Positions 8,425 through 17,149 are shown, numbered from the stretch's first letter. The stretch is 64,000 bases of DNA from Streptomyces sulfonofaciens (GCF_014656295.1 NZ_BNCD01000017.1:1-64000); one strand, 5' to 3'. Made by a program: numbers and translations. The notes: generated by a model not told the origin, from the letters alone.

Positions 8425-9330
8425 GTGAAGGTCGGCTGCATCGGGCTCGGCGACATCGCCCAGAAGGCGTATCTGCCGGTGCTCACCGCCCTGCCGGGCG
8501 TCGAACTCCACCTGCACACGCGCACGCCCGCGACACTGGCCCGCGTCGCCGCCGCCCTGCACATCCCCGACGAGCGCTGCCACACCGACCTGGACGGGCT
8601 GCTCGCCCAGGGCCTCGACGCGGCGTTCGTGCACGCGCCCACCAAGGTGCACCCGGAGATCACCGCCCGCCTCCTGGAGGCGGGCGTGCCGACCTGCGTC
8701 GACAAGCCGCTCGCCTACGAGCTGGCGGACTCCGAGCGGCTCGTGAGCCTCGCCGAACAGCGCCGGACCAGCCTCGCGGTGGCGTTCAACCGCCGCTACG
8801 CACCCGGTTACGCACAGTGCGCCGAGCATCCGCGCGAACTGATCCTGCTGCAGAAGAACCGGGTCGGCCTGCCCGAGGACCCCCGCACCTTCGTCCTGGA
8901 CGACTTCATCCACGTCGTGGACACGCTGCGCTTCCTGGCCCCCGGGGAGATCGACCACGTGAGCGTGCGCGCCCGTACCGCGCGCGGGCTGCTGGACCAC
9001 GTCGTGCTGCAACTCGGCGGCGCAGGCTTCACCGCGCTCGGTGTGATGAACCACCGCAGCGGCTCCACCGAGGAGATCCTGGAGGTCTCCGGACAGGACA
9101 CCAAGCGGCAGGTGCTCAACCTCGCCGACGTCGTGGACCACAAGGGCCAGCCGAGCGTGCGGCGGCGGGGCGACTGGGTGCCGGTGGCGCGGCAGCGGGG
9201 CATCGAGCAGGTCGTCCTCGCGTTCCTGGACGCCGTGCGGGCGGGCACCGTGCTCAGCGCCCGTGACGCGCTGGCGACGCATGAGCTGTGCGAGCGGGTG
9301 GTAGCCGCGGTGCTTGAGCAGGCCGCCTGA
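8425..9330 (+). CDS. Gfo/Idh/MocA family oxidoreductase
   Basis: 301 residues. The N-terminal Rossmann fold starts VKVGCIGLGDIAQKAYLPVL and holds the family's Lys motif in the form DKPLAYE. The C-terminal part is the usual substrate-binding sheet domain. Such enzymes oxidise or reduce sugars and cyclitols with NAD(P). GTG 8425 lies 6 nt behind GAGGAG and is preferred over TTG 8401. Its last 77 nt overlap the end of the convergent lnt gene, an unusually long antisense overlap. Confidence 0.87.
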   Translation: MKVGCIGLGDIAQKAYLPVLTALPGVELHLHTRTPATLARVAAALHIPDERCHTDLDGLLAQGLDAAFVHAPTKVHPEITARLLEAGVPTCVDKPLAYELADSERLVSLAEQRRTSLAVAFNRRYAPGYAQCAEHPRELILLQKNRVGLPEDPRTFVLDDFIHVVDTLRFLAPGEIDHVSVRARTARGLLDHVVLQLGGAGFTALGVMNHRSGSTEEILEVSGQDTKRQVLNLADVVDHKGQPSVRRRGDWVPVARQRGIEQVVLAFLDAVRAGTVLSARDALATHELCERVVAAVLEQAA

Positions 9331-11170
9331 GCGAGCGGAGGCACTCGGCCCCGCCCAGCACGGCCAGCACCAGCAGCGCGCCGTGCACCGGCCAGTCCCC
9401 GAAGCGGACGTACCAGGTGGTGCCGGTGGCCACCGGCACCTCGTACACCACCGCTCCCCGCGTGTCCGTGCCGAGCGGCGCACCGATGCGCTCGCCCCCC
9501 GGCCCGTACGCCGCGGACACCCCGGTCAGCGTCGCGTGCACCATCGCACGGCCGGTCTCCGCGGCCCGCAGCGCCGCGAGTGACGCGTGCTGCGCAGGTG
9601 CCCAACTGTGCTGGAACGAGGACGTGGAGGACTGCACCAGCAGCACACCGGCACCGTCCGCCGCCAGATGGCGGCTCATGTCGGGGAACGCGGACTCGAA
9701 GCATATGAGGGGCCCGATCCGCAGAGTGCGACCGCCCTCGGCGGCGCGTCCGACGTCCATGAGCACCTGTTCCCGCCCTCGGACCCGGTCCTCACCTGCC
9801 GCCTTGCCGACGGAGGTGGCCCAGCCCAGGACCGAGCGCGCGGGAACGTACTCGCCGAACGGCACCAGGCGCATCTTGTCGTACCGGTCGCCCGTGGGTC
9901 CGTGCGGGCCGACCAGGACGGAGCTCTTGTAGATGCCCGGAGTGCCGGCGTGCGCAACCCGGCCGCCGGCGTGCGCAACCGAACCGTGCATCTTCGGGCC
10001 GCCGGCGTGCGCCGAGGTGGCCGTGCGGCGCGCGTCCACATTCACCAGGACGTCCGCGCCCACCCGCCGGGAGAGGGCGGCGAGACGCGCGGCGAGGTCC
10101 GGACGGTCCGCGAGGTCGAAGCCGACGCTGCTCTCGCCCCAGACCACCAGGTCGGGGTGCCGGTCGGCCAGGCTTCTGGTCAGCCGCTCCTCGCGGGCGA
10201 ACCGCCGCTCGCCGCTGCCGGGTCCCGCGACGACGCCGGGCTGGACGACGGCGATCCTGGCCACTCCCGCGGGCTCGGGACGGGGGGCCCACGCCCACGC
10301 GGTTCCAATGAGGGCGGCGACCGCGAGCAGACCGACCACGACGGGGGCCCGCGCGCCGGGCACGCGGAGCACCAGCACCACAGCGGTGTTGACGGCCACC
10401 ACCAGCAGGCTGACCAGCCACACTCCGCCCAGTGAGGCGAGTCGCAGCGCCGGAGCGACCTGCCACTGGCTGGACCCCAGCAAGCCCCACGGGCCGCCCA
10501 GGCCCTGCCATGACCTGACGAGTTCGACCACCAGCCAGCCGGAGGGCACCACCACCAGCGCCGCAGCGGCACGGCCCGTCGAGGGGCGGCCACCGACCAT
10601 CCGGCGGGCCAGCACGCCCCAGGGCGCCCACAGCGCTCCGAGCAGGGCGGCTATCACGACCGTGAACACGTGCAGGCTCGGCAGCAGCCAGTGGTGCACC
10701 GCCAGCATGAACCCGGTGCCGCCCAGCCACCCGTCGTACGCGGCACGGCGCCGCGTCCCCGCCGAACGCACCAGCAGCAGCCACGGGACCAGCGCCCCGT
10801 ACGCGAACCACCACAGGGCAGGAGCGGGAAAGGCCAGTGCGGGCAGCGCCCCGGCCCCGACCGCCGCGGCACCGCGCCACCAGGGCGAGCGCAGCAGCCC
10901 GGTGTCTTTGCCGGGGCGCCGCGGACCCGCGGCCCCGGCCGCCCGCCCCGGGGTCCGGTGCCCGCCCGCCGGGCCGTACCACCGCCCGGCCCGCCGCGGC
11001 ACACGCCCCGCCCCGCCTTCACGCACCGGTGCACGGGTGCGTGCCAACACAGCCGCCCGCCCCGGCACACGGGTGCGTCCCGCCGCACGCACACGTGCGA
11101 CCGCACGCCGTGCGGCCCGCGGCAGCGCCGTGCGGCCCACCGTCCTCCGGGCGCCCCTCGGTACGTCCAT
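9254..11170 (-). CDS. lnt: apolipoprotein N-acyltransferase
   Basis: 638 residues. It adds the third acyl chain to the N-terminal Cys of lipoproteins at the outer face of the membrane. About eight hydrophobic segments (residues 100-300) precede a nitrilase-like domain with the full triad: Glu346 (WGESSVG), Lys432 (YDKMRLVPFGEYVP) and Cys490 (LICFESAF). ATG 11170 follows GGGAGGGG. The first 100 residues form an unusual arginine-rich cytoplasmic extension, and near residue 390 there is an inserted repeat of AHAG units that coincides with three copies of GCCGGCGTGCGC in the DNA. It overlaps the Gfo/Idh gene by 77 nt, tail to tail. Confidence 0.92.
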   Translation of the reverse strand: MDVPRGARRTVGRTALPRAARRAVARVRAAGRTRVPGRAAVLARTRAPVREGGAGRVPRRAGRWYGPAGGHRTPGRAAGAAGPRRPGKDTGLLRSPWWRGAAAVGAGALPALAFPAPALWWFAYGALVPWLLLVRSAGTRRRAAYDGWLGGTGFMLAVHHWLLPSLHVFTVVIAALLGALWAPWGVLARRMVGGRPSTGRAAAALVVVPSGWLVVELVRSWQGLGGPWGLLGSSQWQVAPALRLASLGGVWLVSLLVVAVNTAVVLVLRVPGARAPVVVGLLAVAALIGTAWAWAPRPEPAGVARIAVVQPGVVAGPGSGERRFAREERLTRSLADRHPDLVVWGESSVGFDLADRPDLAARLAALSRRVGADVLVNVDARRTATSAHAGGPKMHGSVAHAGGRVAHAGTPGIYKSSVLVGPHGPTGDRYDKMRLVPFGEYVPARSVLGWATSVGKAAGEDRVRGREQVLMDVGRAAEGGRTLRIGPLICFESAFPDMSRHLAADGAGVLLVQSSTSSFQHSWAPAQHASLAALRAAETGRAMVHATLTGVSAAYGPGGERIGAPLGTDTRGAVVYEVPVATGTTWYVRFGDWPVHGALLVLAVLGGAECLRSLRRPAQAPRLPPARTAHASPARHGR

Positions 11171-11327
11171 GCCGCCCCTCCCGATCGCGGACCCCCGGTT
11201 CCGGCCCACCAGTGTGGGGGCTCGTGCGGATCATGCACAGGGGGCCTCCCTGCGCGGGGGGCCGCGGCCGCCGCGGGCGGTGGCCGAGAACGCCGCGCCG
11301 CGCCGCGGGCACGGCCGCACCCACCCG

Positions 11328-11333
11328 TAGGCT
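11328..11333 (+). promoter_or_regulatory. -10 box TAGGCT, leaderless promoter of the HAD gene
   Basis: TAGGCT fits TAgnnT and ends 7 nt before ATG 11341, and no Shine-Dalgarno sequence is present. Transcription should start at or next to the start codon. Confidence 0.5.
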
Positions 11334-11340
11334 GCTGACG

Positions 11341-11982
11341 ATGATGGAGACCTTCGTTTTCGACGTGGGGGAGACCCTCGCCAAGGACGACCGCTACTGG
11401 TCGGGATGGGCGGACTGGCTCGGTGTGCCGCGCCACACCGTCTCGGCGCTGGTGGGCGCGGTCGTCTCACAGGGCCGCGACAACACCGACGCGCTGCGGC
11501 TGCTCAGCCCGGGCATCGACGTCGACTCCGCCTACCACGCACGCGAGGCCGCGGGCCGTGGTGAGTACCTCGACGAGAGCGATCTGTACCCCGATGTACG
11601 GCCCGCGCTCGGCCGGCTGCGCGGGCTCGGCAGACGTGTGATCGTGGCCGGCAACCAGACCGCACGCGCCGGGGAGCTGCTGCGCGACCTGGACCTGCCC
11701 GCCGACATCGTGGTCACCTCGGGGGACTGGGGGGTGGCCAAGCCGGACCCCGTGTTCTTCGAGCGCGTCCTCGAACTCGCCAAGGCTCCGCCCGAGCGGA
11801 CCGTGTACGTGGGCGACCACCCTGCGAACGACGTCTTCCCGGCGAAGGCCGCCGGGATGCGCGTCGCCCACATCCGGCGCGGTCCCTGGGGACATCTGTG
11901 GGCGGACGACCCGGAGGTGGCGGCCGCGGCCGACTGGCGCATCGGATCGCTCGGCGAACTCCCCGACGCCGCCGCGCAGTGA
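11341..11982 (+). CDS. HAD family hydrolase
   Basis: 213 residues. Motif I is present in altered form as FDVGETLA: one nucleophile position, normally DxDxT, reads DVGET, as in several phosphatase-like HAD subfamilies. Motif III is KPDP and motif IV GDHPANDV. It probably hydrolyses small phosphorylated metabolites. The start is taken at the first of two ATG codons because a -10 box lies 7 nt upstream (leaderless). Confidence 0.82.
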   Translation: MMETFVFDVGETLAKDDRYWSGWADWLGVPRHTVSALVGAVVSQGRDNTDALRLLSPGIDVDSAYHAREAAGRGEYLDESDLYPDVRPALGRLRGLGRRVIVAGNQTARAGELLRDLDLPADIVVTSGDWGVAKPDPVFFERVLELAKAPPERTVYVGDHPANDVFPAKAAGMRVAHIRRGPWGHLWADDPEVAAAADWRIGSLGELPDAAAQ

Positions 11983-12270
11983 CTCCGCACGGTCTGAGCG
12001 CGGCCCGTCCGTGCCTCCTCGCCGCCCCCACCGCCGCTCGACCGACCCCACCGCCCCTCGACCGACCCCGCCACCGGATGGTGCCTCGACCCCCCCCGTC
12101 GGGCCCCGCGGCGCGCGGGCCGGCCGTGCGGTCCGGCCGCCGGCCGCACGGCCCGGTTGCTCCGGCGGGAAGGCGGGTTACTCCCGCGGAAACGGGGGAC
12201 CCCGAAAAGCGACACACCGGTGCGCCGCTCGCGGCGGGCGCCGGGTATCCGCATGCCGAGGGAGAGCGCC

Positions 12271-12981
12271 ATGCCATCGTTCCTCATGGTCCTGACCGGA
12301 GCCGCCCGATGGAGCCTGAAGGACGGCACGCAGCATCCCACCGGCTTCTGGGCGGAGGAGTTCGTGGAGCCGCACCGCACCCTCATCGACTCCGGGATCG
12401 CCATCACCCTGGCGACGCCCGGCGGCCGCAGGCCGGTGCCTGACGGGATCAGCCTGACGCCGGAGATGAACGGCGGCGACGCGGCCCGGGCCGCCGAGAT
12501 GCGTGCGTACCTGGAAGAGGTGAGCGACGTCCTGGACGCACCACACCGCCTGGAGGGCGAGGATCCCGCCGCCTACGACGGAATCGTCATCCCCGGCGGC
12601 CACGGCCCGATGCAGGACCTGGCCGTGAACGAGGAGGTCGGCCGGCTGCTCGCGGCCATGCTGCCCGACGCCACGAAGGTGGTCGGCTCGCTGTGCCACG
12701 GTCCCGCCGCCTTCATGTCGGCGGGCGACGAGAAGAGCTGGCTGTTCGAGGGCCGGACGATGACCGCGTTCACGGACGAGGAGGAACGGCAGGTGGGGCT
12801 GGCCGCCAACGCGCCCTGGCTGCTGGAGTCCCGACTGCGCGGCGCGGGCGCCCACTTCGAGGCCGGACCCCCCTGGTCCTCGCACGTCGTGGTGGACGGC
12901 AACCTGGTCACCGGCCAGAATCCGGGCTCCGCCAAGGAGGTCGCCCAGGCATTCCTGGAGACACTGGGCGCACGCGTCTGA
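12271..12981 (+). CDS. DJ-1/PfpI family (type 1 glutamine amidotransferase-like) protein
   Basis: 236 residues. The nucleophile elbow GSLCHGPA contains Cys142 followed by His143, and the upstream VIPGGHGPM matches the family's conserved Glu/Gly region. The closest known relatives are Hsp31-like chaperone/glyoxalase or stress proteins. ATG 12271 follows GGAGAG; ATG 12253 is in frame, six codons earlier. Its cellular substrate is not evident. Confidence 0.85.
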   Translation: MPSFLMVLTGAARWSLKDGTQHPTGFWAEEFVEPHRTLIDSGIAITLATPGGRRPVPDGISLTPEMNGGDAARAAEMRAYLEEVSDVLDAPHRLEGEDPAAYDGIVIPGGHGPMQDLAVNEEVGRLLAAMLPDATKVVGSLCHGPAAFMSAGDEKSWLFEGRTMTAFTDEEERQVGLAANAPWLLESRLRGAGAHFEAGPPWSSHVVVDGNLVTGQNPGSAKEVAQAFLETLGARV

Positions 12982-13453
12982 GGTGCCGGGGCCGCGCGGG
13001 CACTCACGGGCCGCCCCGGAGCGCAACTCCCTCGTGCACCGTACGGCTGTGCGGGGCGGGGCCGTGCATCACACCGATGTGCGTCGCACGACTGCGCGCC
13101 GCACGCCCTGCGCGCCCGCGGCGCGGAACCCGGAGGCGGACCGGGTGTACGTCGGGGGCGCCGACGGACCCGGGCGGCTGCCCTGGGACGTACGGCACGA
13201 CATGCTCAGGTGACTCACCCTCATATGACTCGTCGATCGACATGTGACTCGTCGATCGACCGGTCCGGCGGTGCCGCACCGTCCGCACACGGGTGTCGGG
13301 CGCCCCGGCGGAGGTGGCGCCGCCGGGGCCCATCGGTGTGGGGGTGGATGTCGGTCGGGGCCCGGTCGTGGAAGGCGGGCCGGAGTTCGCGGGCCTCGTC
13401 CTCGGGGCCGCAACGGTCGGCCGGACGCGGGGGGAGCGCACGGCCCTGGGGGG
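12982..13453. other. intergenic region with tandem palindromes
   Basis: About 470 nt between the DJ-1 gene and the convergent 59-aa gene. I see no supported gene. The notable content is the palindromic repeat pair at 13226-13260. The GC-rich open frames here lack start signals. Confidence 0.4.
13226..13260. repeat. two tandem copies of TGACTCGTCGATCGAC
   Basis: The 16-mer occurs at 13226-13241 and 13245-13260, 19 nt apart. Each copy contains the perfect 10-nt palindrome GTCGATCGAC. A partial third copy (TGACTCA) sits at about 13211. The layout is that of paired operator sites for a dimeric regulator, but no promoter is evident beside it. Confidence 0.7.
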
Positions 13454-13633
13454 TCAGGCGGCTTCGACGATCTCCCGTCGCATCGCCTCGGCCCACTCGG
13501 TCACCAATGCCTCGTACTCCCGTCGCTGCTCCGTCGAGAGCGTGCCACCGGCACGCAGCCACAGCGCACGGATCTGCTCGTTGACCTCGGCAGAAGATCG
13601 CACGAGACGACGTGTCTCACGGATAGGGGACAT
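13454..13633 (-). CDS. small conserved protein (59 aa)
   Basis: 59 residues, beginning MSPIRETRRLVRSSAEVNEQ, strongly charged and predicted helical throughout. I have seen similar short proteins in Streptomyces, but their function is unknown. TAAGCT lies 7 nt before ATG 13633 on the minus strand, so the message may be leaderless; GGAG also directly precedes the start. It may be a coiled-coil or protein-binding peptide. Confidence 0.65.
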   Translation of the reverse strand: MSPIRETRRLVRSSAEVNEQIRALWLRAGGTLSTEQRREYEALVTEWAEAMRREIVEAA

Positions 13634-14138
13634 GCTCCAAAGCTTAGGGGGTGAATATGACTCCCCGCTTCGCTCTGTCAGTAATCCATTGCCACGTGTA
13701 GCCACCAAAACGCCTCTGACCAGGCGAATCGCAAGTGAGGGAACCCTTCGTGCATCCGGTGTGATGTTGGCCGCATCGAGGTTTGGCGCCAGACCGGCTC
13801 GGTGGCGGCAGGGTTCCTGCTCGATGGGTGTGCGGCAGGAAATCTTCCCTCGGTCGGTGGGCTTCCTTGCGGATTTCTTCGTGCACCTGACGGTGGCGGC
13901 CGGAAGGCGCTACGGAACACCGGTTGCGGGCGGTGCGCGGCGGGCGCCGCGAGGTGGCTGGGGTCGTGCCGGCGGCGTTCGCGGGCCATGTTCGGCGCTG
14001 CCTGCCCTCCGTCCGGCGGGACCCCGCCGAGGGGGCCGGTGCCGGTTCCGGCGGTGCGTGTCGCTGCCGTGCCCGACGGCGGGTCCTGCCCGCGGCGGCG
14101 CCCCCGACCGCCGCCGCACACTGACCGGCGCATGTGTG
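13634..14138. other. intergenic region, partly lower GC
   Basis: The first 180 nt (13640-13820) are clearly less GC-rich than the surroundings and may hold regulatory DNA or foreign remnant sequence. The remainder is GC-rich. No gene with codon bias or a start signal was found on either strand. Confidence 0.4.
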
Positions 14139-14167
14139 TTGACCCTTCAATTCCCGCCCCCTAAGTT
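14139..14167 (+). promoter_or_regulatory. promoter of the PmoA-like gene
   Basis: TTGACC at 14139-14144 and TAAGTT at 14162-14167 are separated by 17 nt, a good housekeeping-type promoter. The predicted start is near 14174, directly before two LacI-type operators. Confidence 0.7.
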
Positions 14168-14177
14168 GCGCGCAGGA

Positions 14178-14205
14178 TTGAAAGCGCTTGCTGTGAATCG
14201 ATTCA
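14178..14205. promoter_or_regulatory. two adjacent LacI-family operators
   Basis: TTGAAAGCGCTTGCTG (14178-14193) carries the AAGCGCTT core typical of LacI/CcpA-type repressors. TGAATCGATTCA (14194-14205) is a perfect 12-nt palindrome with the central CG of the same family. They abut each other just past the predicted transcription start, ideal for repression by a sugar-responsive LacI regulator. That regulator is not encoded nearby. Confidence 0.7.
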
Positions 14206-14236
14206 ATCTCCGTACCCCAGCCGAGGAGGCGACCGT

Positions 14237-15247
14237 ATGAACGGCGAGGGCACCCGGACGACCGCAGACGGCCCCGACGCGACAGCCGCCCGGGCGGGGG
14301 GGTTTGCGGATCCGGCGCAGGGCACCGGACTGCGCATCGTGCACGCGCACGGCGAGTGCGTCACCGTCACCGAGCCGGGCACCGGCGTCGAGCTCTTCCG
14401 CTACGTCTACCGGCCGGAGGCGGCGTTCGAGGCGCCGAAGCCGTATCTGCACCCGATCAGGACCCTGTCCGGGGACGTGGTCACCGACTACCGGCCCAAC
14501 GACCACCGCTGGCACAAGGGCCTGCAGATGACGGCCTCGCACCTGTCGGGCCAGAACCTGTGGGGCGGCAACACCTATGTGCACGGCGAGGGCTACCTGC
14601 CGCTGCCGGAGCGCGTCGGCTCCATGGCCCACGTCGCCTTCGACGAACTCGCCGCACACGACGGCGGCCTGGTCCTCCAGGAGCGGCTGACCTGGCATCC
14701 GTACACCGGTGAGCTGTGGGCCGAGGAGACCCGCCGGATCGAGGTGCGCGACGTGGATCCGGCGGCCGGTACCTGGGCGCTGGTGTGGAGCGTCCAGGTG
14801 GCCAACCGCAGGGACGAGCCGCTGCGGTTCGGCAGCCCCACCACCCACGGCCGTGAGCTGGCCGGCTACACCGGCCTGTTCTGGCGCGGACCGCGCGGCT
14901 TCCGGGGCGGCCGGATCCTCGCCCCGGACGCCGAGGGCCCCGGCCTGATGGGTGAGCAGGCACCCTGGCTCGCCTACGGTGCCGAGCACGACGGCACCGA
15001 CGGACACGCCACCCTCGTCTTCGAGCACGCTCCCGAGAACGGTCACGAGGGCGACGGCCTCAACCACCCCGCGCACTGGTTCGTGCGCAACGAGCCGTTC
15101 GCCGCCGTGGCGCCGTCCCCGGCCTTCTTCGACGAACTCGAACTCGCCCCCGGGGACACCCTCAGCCGCCGCTACCGGATCGTGGTGGCGGCCGCGGCCT
15201 GGGAGCGCACCGACATCACCGGCTATCTCCGGGACCACCCGTGGTGA
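14237..15247 (+). CDS. PmoA family (DUF6807-like) protein
   Basis: 336 residues. It contains the family signatures YLHPIRTLSGDVVTDYRPND, HRWHKGL and a C-terminal HPAHWFVRNEPF. These proteins are named after a methane-oxygenase annotation but in actinobacteria sit in sugar-catabolic loci, often with Gfo/Idh dehydrogenases and LacI regulators; the biochemical activity is unknown. GAGGAGG precedes ATG 14237. The two LacI-type operators upstream fit a sugar-induced gene. The Gfo/Idh gene in this window is 5 kb away and not in the same operon. Confidence 0.85.
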   Translation: MNGEGTRTTADGPDATAARAGGFADPAQGTGLRIVHAHGECVTVTEPGTGVELFRYVYRPEAAFEAPKPYLHPIRTLSGDVVTDYRPNDHRWHKGLQMTASHLSGQNLWGGNTYVHGEGYLPLPERVGSMAHVAFDELAAHDGGLVLQERLTWHPYTGELWAEETRRIEVRDVDPAAGTWALVWSVQVANRRDEPLRFGSPTTHGRELAGYTGLFWRGPRGFRGGRILAPDAEGPGLMGEQAPWLAYGAEHDGTDGHATLVFEHAPENGHEGDGLNHPAHWFVRNEPFAAVAPSPAFFDELELAPGDTLSRRYRIVVAAAAWERTDITGYLRDHPW

Positions 15248-15747
15248 CCGGCGCGGCCGGCCCCGCCGACCGGGCCGGGCGCGGCGGCCGGGGGCGTGCC
15301 GCGCCCCTGCTCGCGGCGGCCGGCACCGTGTGCGCCCCGCCGCCGTCGGGCTGCTCGGCCGATGGGGCGGGCGGTGCCGGCGGGGCCGCGTCACCCCCAC
15401 CTCCACCCGGTGGGGCGACGACGACCGCGTGAGGTGCACCGATGAGGTGGTGCACCTCTTCGGGGCACTCCCCCCTTCGCCGGGGCCGCCTTCGCCGTGA
15501 CCGCCGTCACCGTGCGTACGGAGCCGGCGACCGTGCGGGGTACCGGGCAGGTCGGTGACGTGGCGGGGTGAGGGCGGAGCTCCGGGCGCGCACCGACGTG
15601 GAGATCTGCCGACTGCGGCGTGACGTCAACCTCCACATGGCGCACACATCATGGACGCAACAACCATACGGGTGGCCGGTGCCACCCGCGTAGACTTCCG
15701 CACCGCTAGCCACACCCACCAGGCTCGGGACCAAGGCAGAGGGACGT
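15248..15747. other. intergenic region with a 10-bp inverted repeat
   Basis: 500 nt without a supported gene. It holds the inverted repeat at 15431-15458 and, nearer the next gene, a TAGACT box at 15691-15696 that could serve as a -10 element for the secreted protein at 15748. Confidence 0.4.
15431..15458. repeat. perfect inverted repeat GAGGTGCACC-N8-GGTGCACCTC
   Basis: Two 10-nt arms pair perfectly around 8 nt. It lies 184 nt after the PmoA-like stop, far for a terminator, and 290 nt before the next start. The arms contain the palindrome GGTGCACC, so each half is itself symmetric. An operator or an RNA hairpin are both possible. Confidence 0.6.
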
Positions 15748-16320
15748 ATGAGCAGACACCGCCGACAGCATGTGATAGGCCGGGCGCGGTCGACCGTCAT
15801 GAAGACCGCCGCCGCGATGGGCGTGGCCACCGCCATCGCGGCCGGCGCGCACTCCGTGGCGGACAGCCCCGTGCGGGCCCAGGCGTCCTCCGAACCCCGG
15901 GACGAGACGCTGGAGACGAGCGAGAACCAACTGGCCACGGCCCAGGACACCGCGCACCCCCGGACGCCCTCGGGGACCCCGTCCGACCTCGCGACCGACT
16001 CCGCCCGCGCGCCGCAGGCCATCCAGCAGGCGTCCCGGCACACCGGTGCGGGCACCGCGGGCTCCGGCCACGTACAGCACCACACGGCGAGCTCCGCGGG
16101 CGGCGCACCCTCCGTCGCCCCGGCCCCCTCGTCCCCGCCTGCCGCGGACACGCCGGGCACCCCGGCTCCCAGCCGGCCCGCGGACTCCCCACCGCAGGCC
16201 GCACAGCAGCCTTCCGGATCCTCCGGGCCCGCGGACGGCAGTGACCAGTCCGGCCAGGGCGGAGTCCTGACCGGTGTCGTGCACGGCGTCGGAGGGGTCC
16301 TCGGGGGACTCCTCGGCTGA
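15748..16320 (+). CDS. secreted Pro/Ser/Ala-rich protein
   Basis: 190 residues. A basic N-terminus (MSRHRRQHVIGRARS) precedes a hydrophobic segment (residues 19-34), and cleavage is likely near residue 36 or 45. The mature part is low-complexity (Pro, Ser, Ala, Gln) and ends in a glycine-rich hydrophobic tail, GVVHGVGGVLGGLLG, that might insert in a membrane or assemble. A GAGGGA site precedes ATG 15748. I do not recognise the family; a cell-surface role is a guess. Confidence 0.65.
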   Translation: MSRHRRQHVIGRARSTVMKTAAAMGVATAIAAGAHSVADSPVRAQASSEPRDETLETSENQLATAQDTAHPRTPSGTPSDLATDSARAPQAIQQASRHTGAGTAGSGHVQHHTASSAGGAPSVAPAPSSPPAADTPGTPAPSRPADSPPQAAQQPSGSSGPADGSDQSGQGGVLTGVVHGVGGVLGGLLG

Positions 16321-16345
16321 CGCCGCGACACCGTACGAGCCGTCA

Positions 16346-16387
16346 CGCCCCGCCACCGGCGCGCTCCCGCGCGCCGGTGGCGGGGCG
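16346..16387. terminator. bidirectional terminator, 18-bp perfect stem
   Basis: CGCCCCGCCACCGGCGCG at 16346-16363 pairs perfectly with 16370-16387 around the loop CTCCCG. It lies 26 nt after the stop of the secreted-protein gene and 22 nt after the stop of the convergent membrane-protein gene, so it can end transcription from both sides. Confidence 0.85.
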
Positions 16388-16408
16388 GCCGCTCGGTGGA
16401 CCGGGCCG

Positions 16409-17137
16409 TCAGTGCCCGCGCAGCCGGTGGCGGGCGCGCCATGCCACCGCCGCGCCGGCCGCGCCGGTGAGCACGATGAACCCCATCGCGACGAGGAAGA
16501 CCGGCGACATCGGCGCGGAGGCACGGGCACCCGCGATGACGTACGCCGCCGTGTTCGGGACCGAACCCAGGCAGGTGGCCAGGACGAAGGCGGGCCAGCG
16601 CATCCGGGACACCGCCGCGGCGTAGTTCGCCGCCCAGAACGGCACCCCGGGGAACAGCCGCACCGCCATCATCGAACGGAAGCCGTGCCTGCTGAGCTGG
16701 CCGTCCGCGGCCTTCAGCAGCCGGGCCCGGAGCAGCGGCCGCAGTGCGTCCTGCCCCAGCATCCGGCCGAGCCCGAAGGCGAGCCCGGCGCCGACGACCG
16801 TACCGGCCAGGGCCGCGGCAAGACCGAGCTGCGAGCCGAACAGCGCGCCCGCCGCGAGGTTCAGCAGCGGCCGCGGCACGAACGCCACGCTGCACACGCC
16901 GTACGCCAGCGCGAACACCGCCGCGGCGGCGGCACCGTCGAGCCGGGGCGGCCAGCCGTGCGCCAGCAGCCGCTGCGGTTCGTAGAGCAGTACGCCCGCC
17001 CCGGCCGCGGCGAGCAGCGCCACCAGCAGGGACAGCCGGGCCCACGGCGACAGCAGGATCCGTACGCATCGCCGGGAGAGGCCCGGCGGTGGTGCCGGTG
17101 CCGGATGGAGCGCGGGTGGGGCGGCCGAGTCGAGCAC
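16409..17137 (-). CDS. TVP38/TMEM64 family membrane protein
   Basis: 242 residues with about six hydrophobic segments. The conserved VTT (SNARE-associated) domain shows FVPRPLLNLAAGALFG and RLFPGVPFWAANY. The family is thought to act in lipid scrambling or membrane homeostasis. GTG 17137 lies 6 nt after a minus-strand TAGTCT box, so the message is probably leaderless. Confidence 0.85.
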   Translation of the reverse strand: MLDSAAPPALHPAPAPPPGLSRRCVRILLSPWARLSLLVALLAAAGAGVLLYEPQRLLAHGWPPRLDGAAAAAVFALAYGVCSVAFVPRPLLNLAAGALFGSQLGLAAALAGTVVGAGLAFGLGRMLGQDALRPLLRARLLKAADGQLSRHGFRSMMAVRLFPGVPFWAANYAAAVSRMRWPAFVLATCLGSVPNTAAYVIAGARASAPMSPVFLVAMGFIVLTGAAGAAVAWRARHRLRGH

Positions 17138-17143
17138 TCCGGG

Positions 17144-17149
17144 AGACTA
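17144..17149 (-). promoter_or_regulatory. -10 box TAGTCT, leaderless promoter of the TVP38 gene
   Basis: On the minus strand TAGTCT ends 6 nt before GTG 17137, and no ribosome-binding site lies between. It matches the TAGnnT consensus exactly. Confidence 0.5.

Noticed and set aside
6808..9483. An 891-codon minus-strand frame
   Set aside because: It crosses the TPR-like and Gfo/Idh genes in antisense and has no family features.
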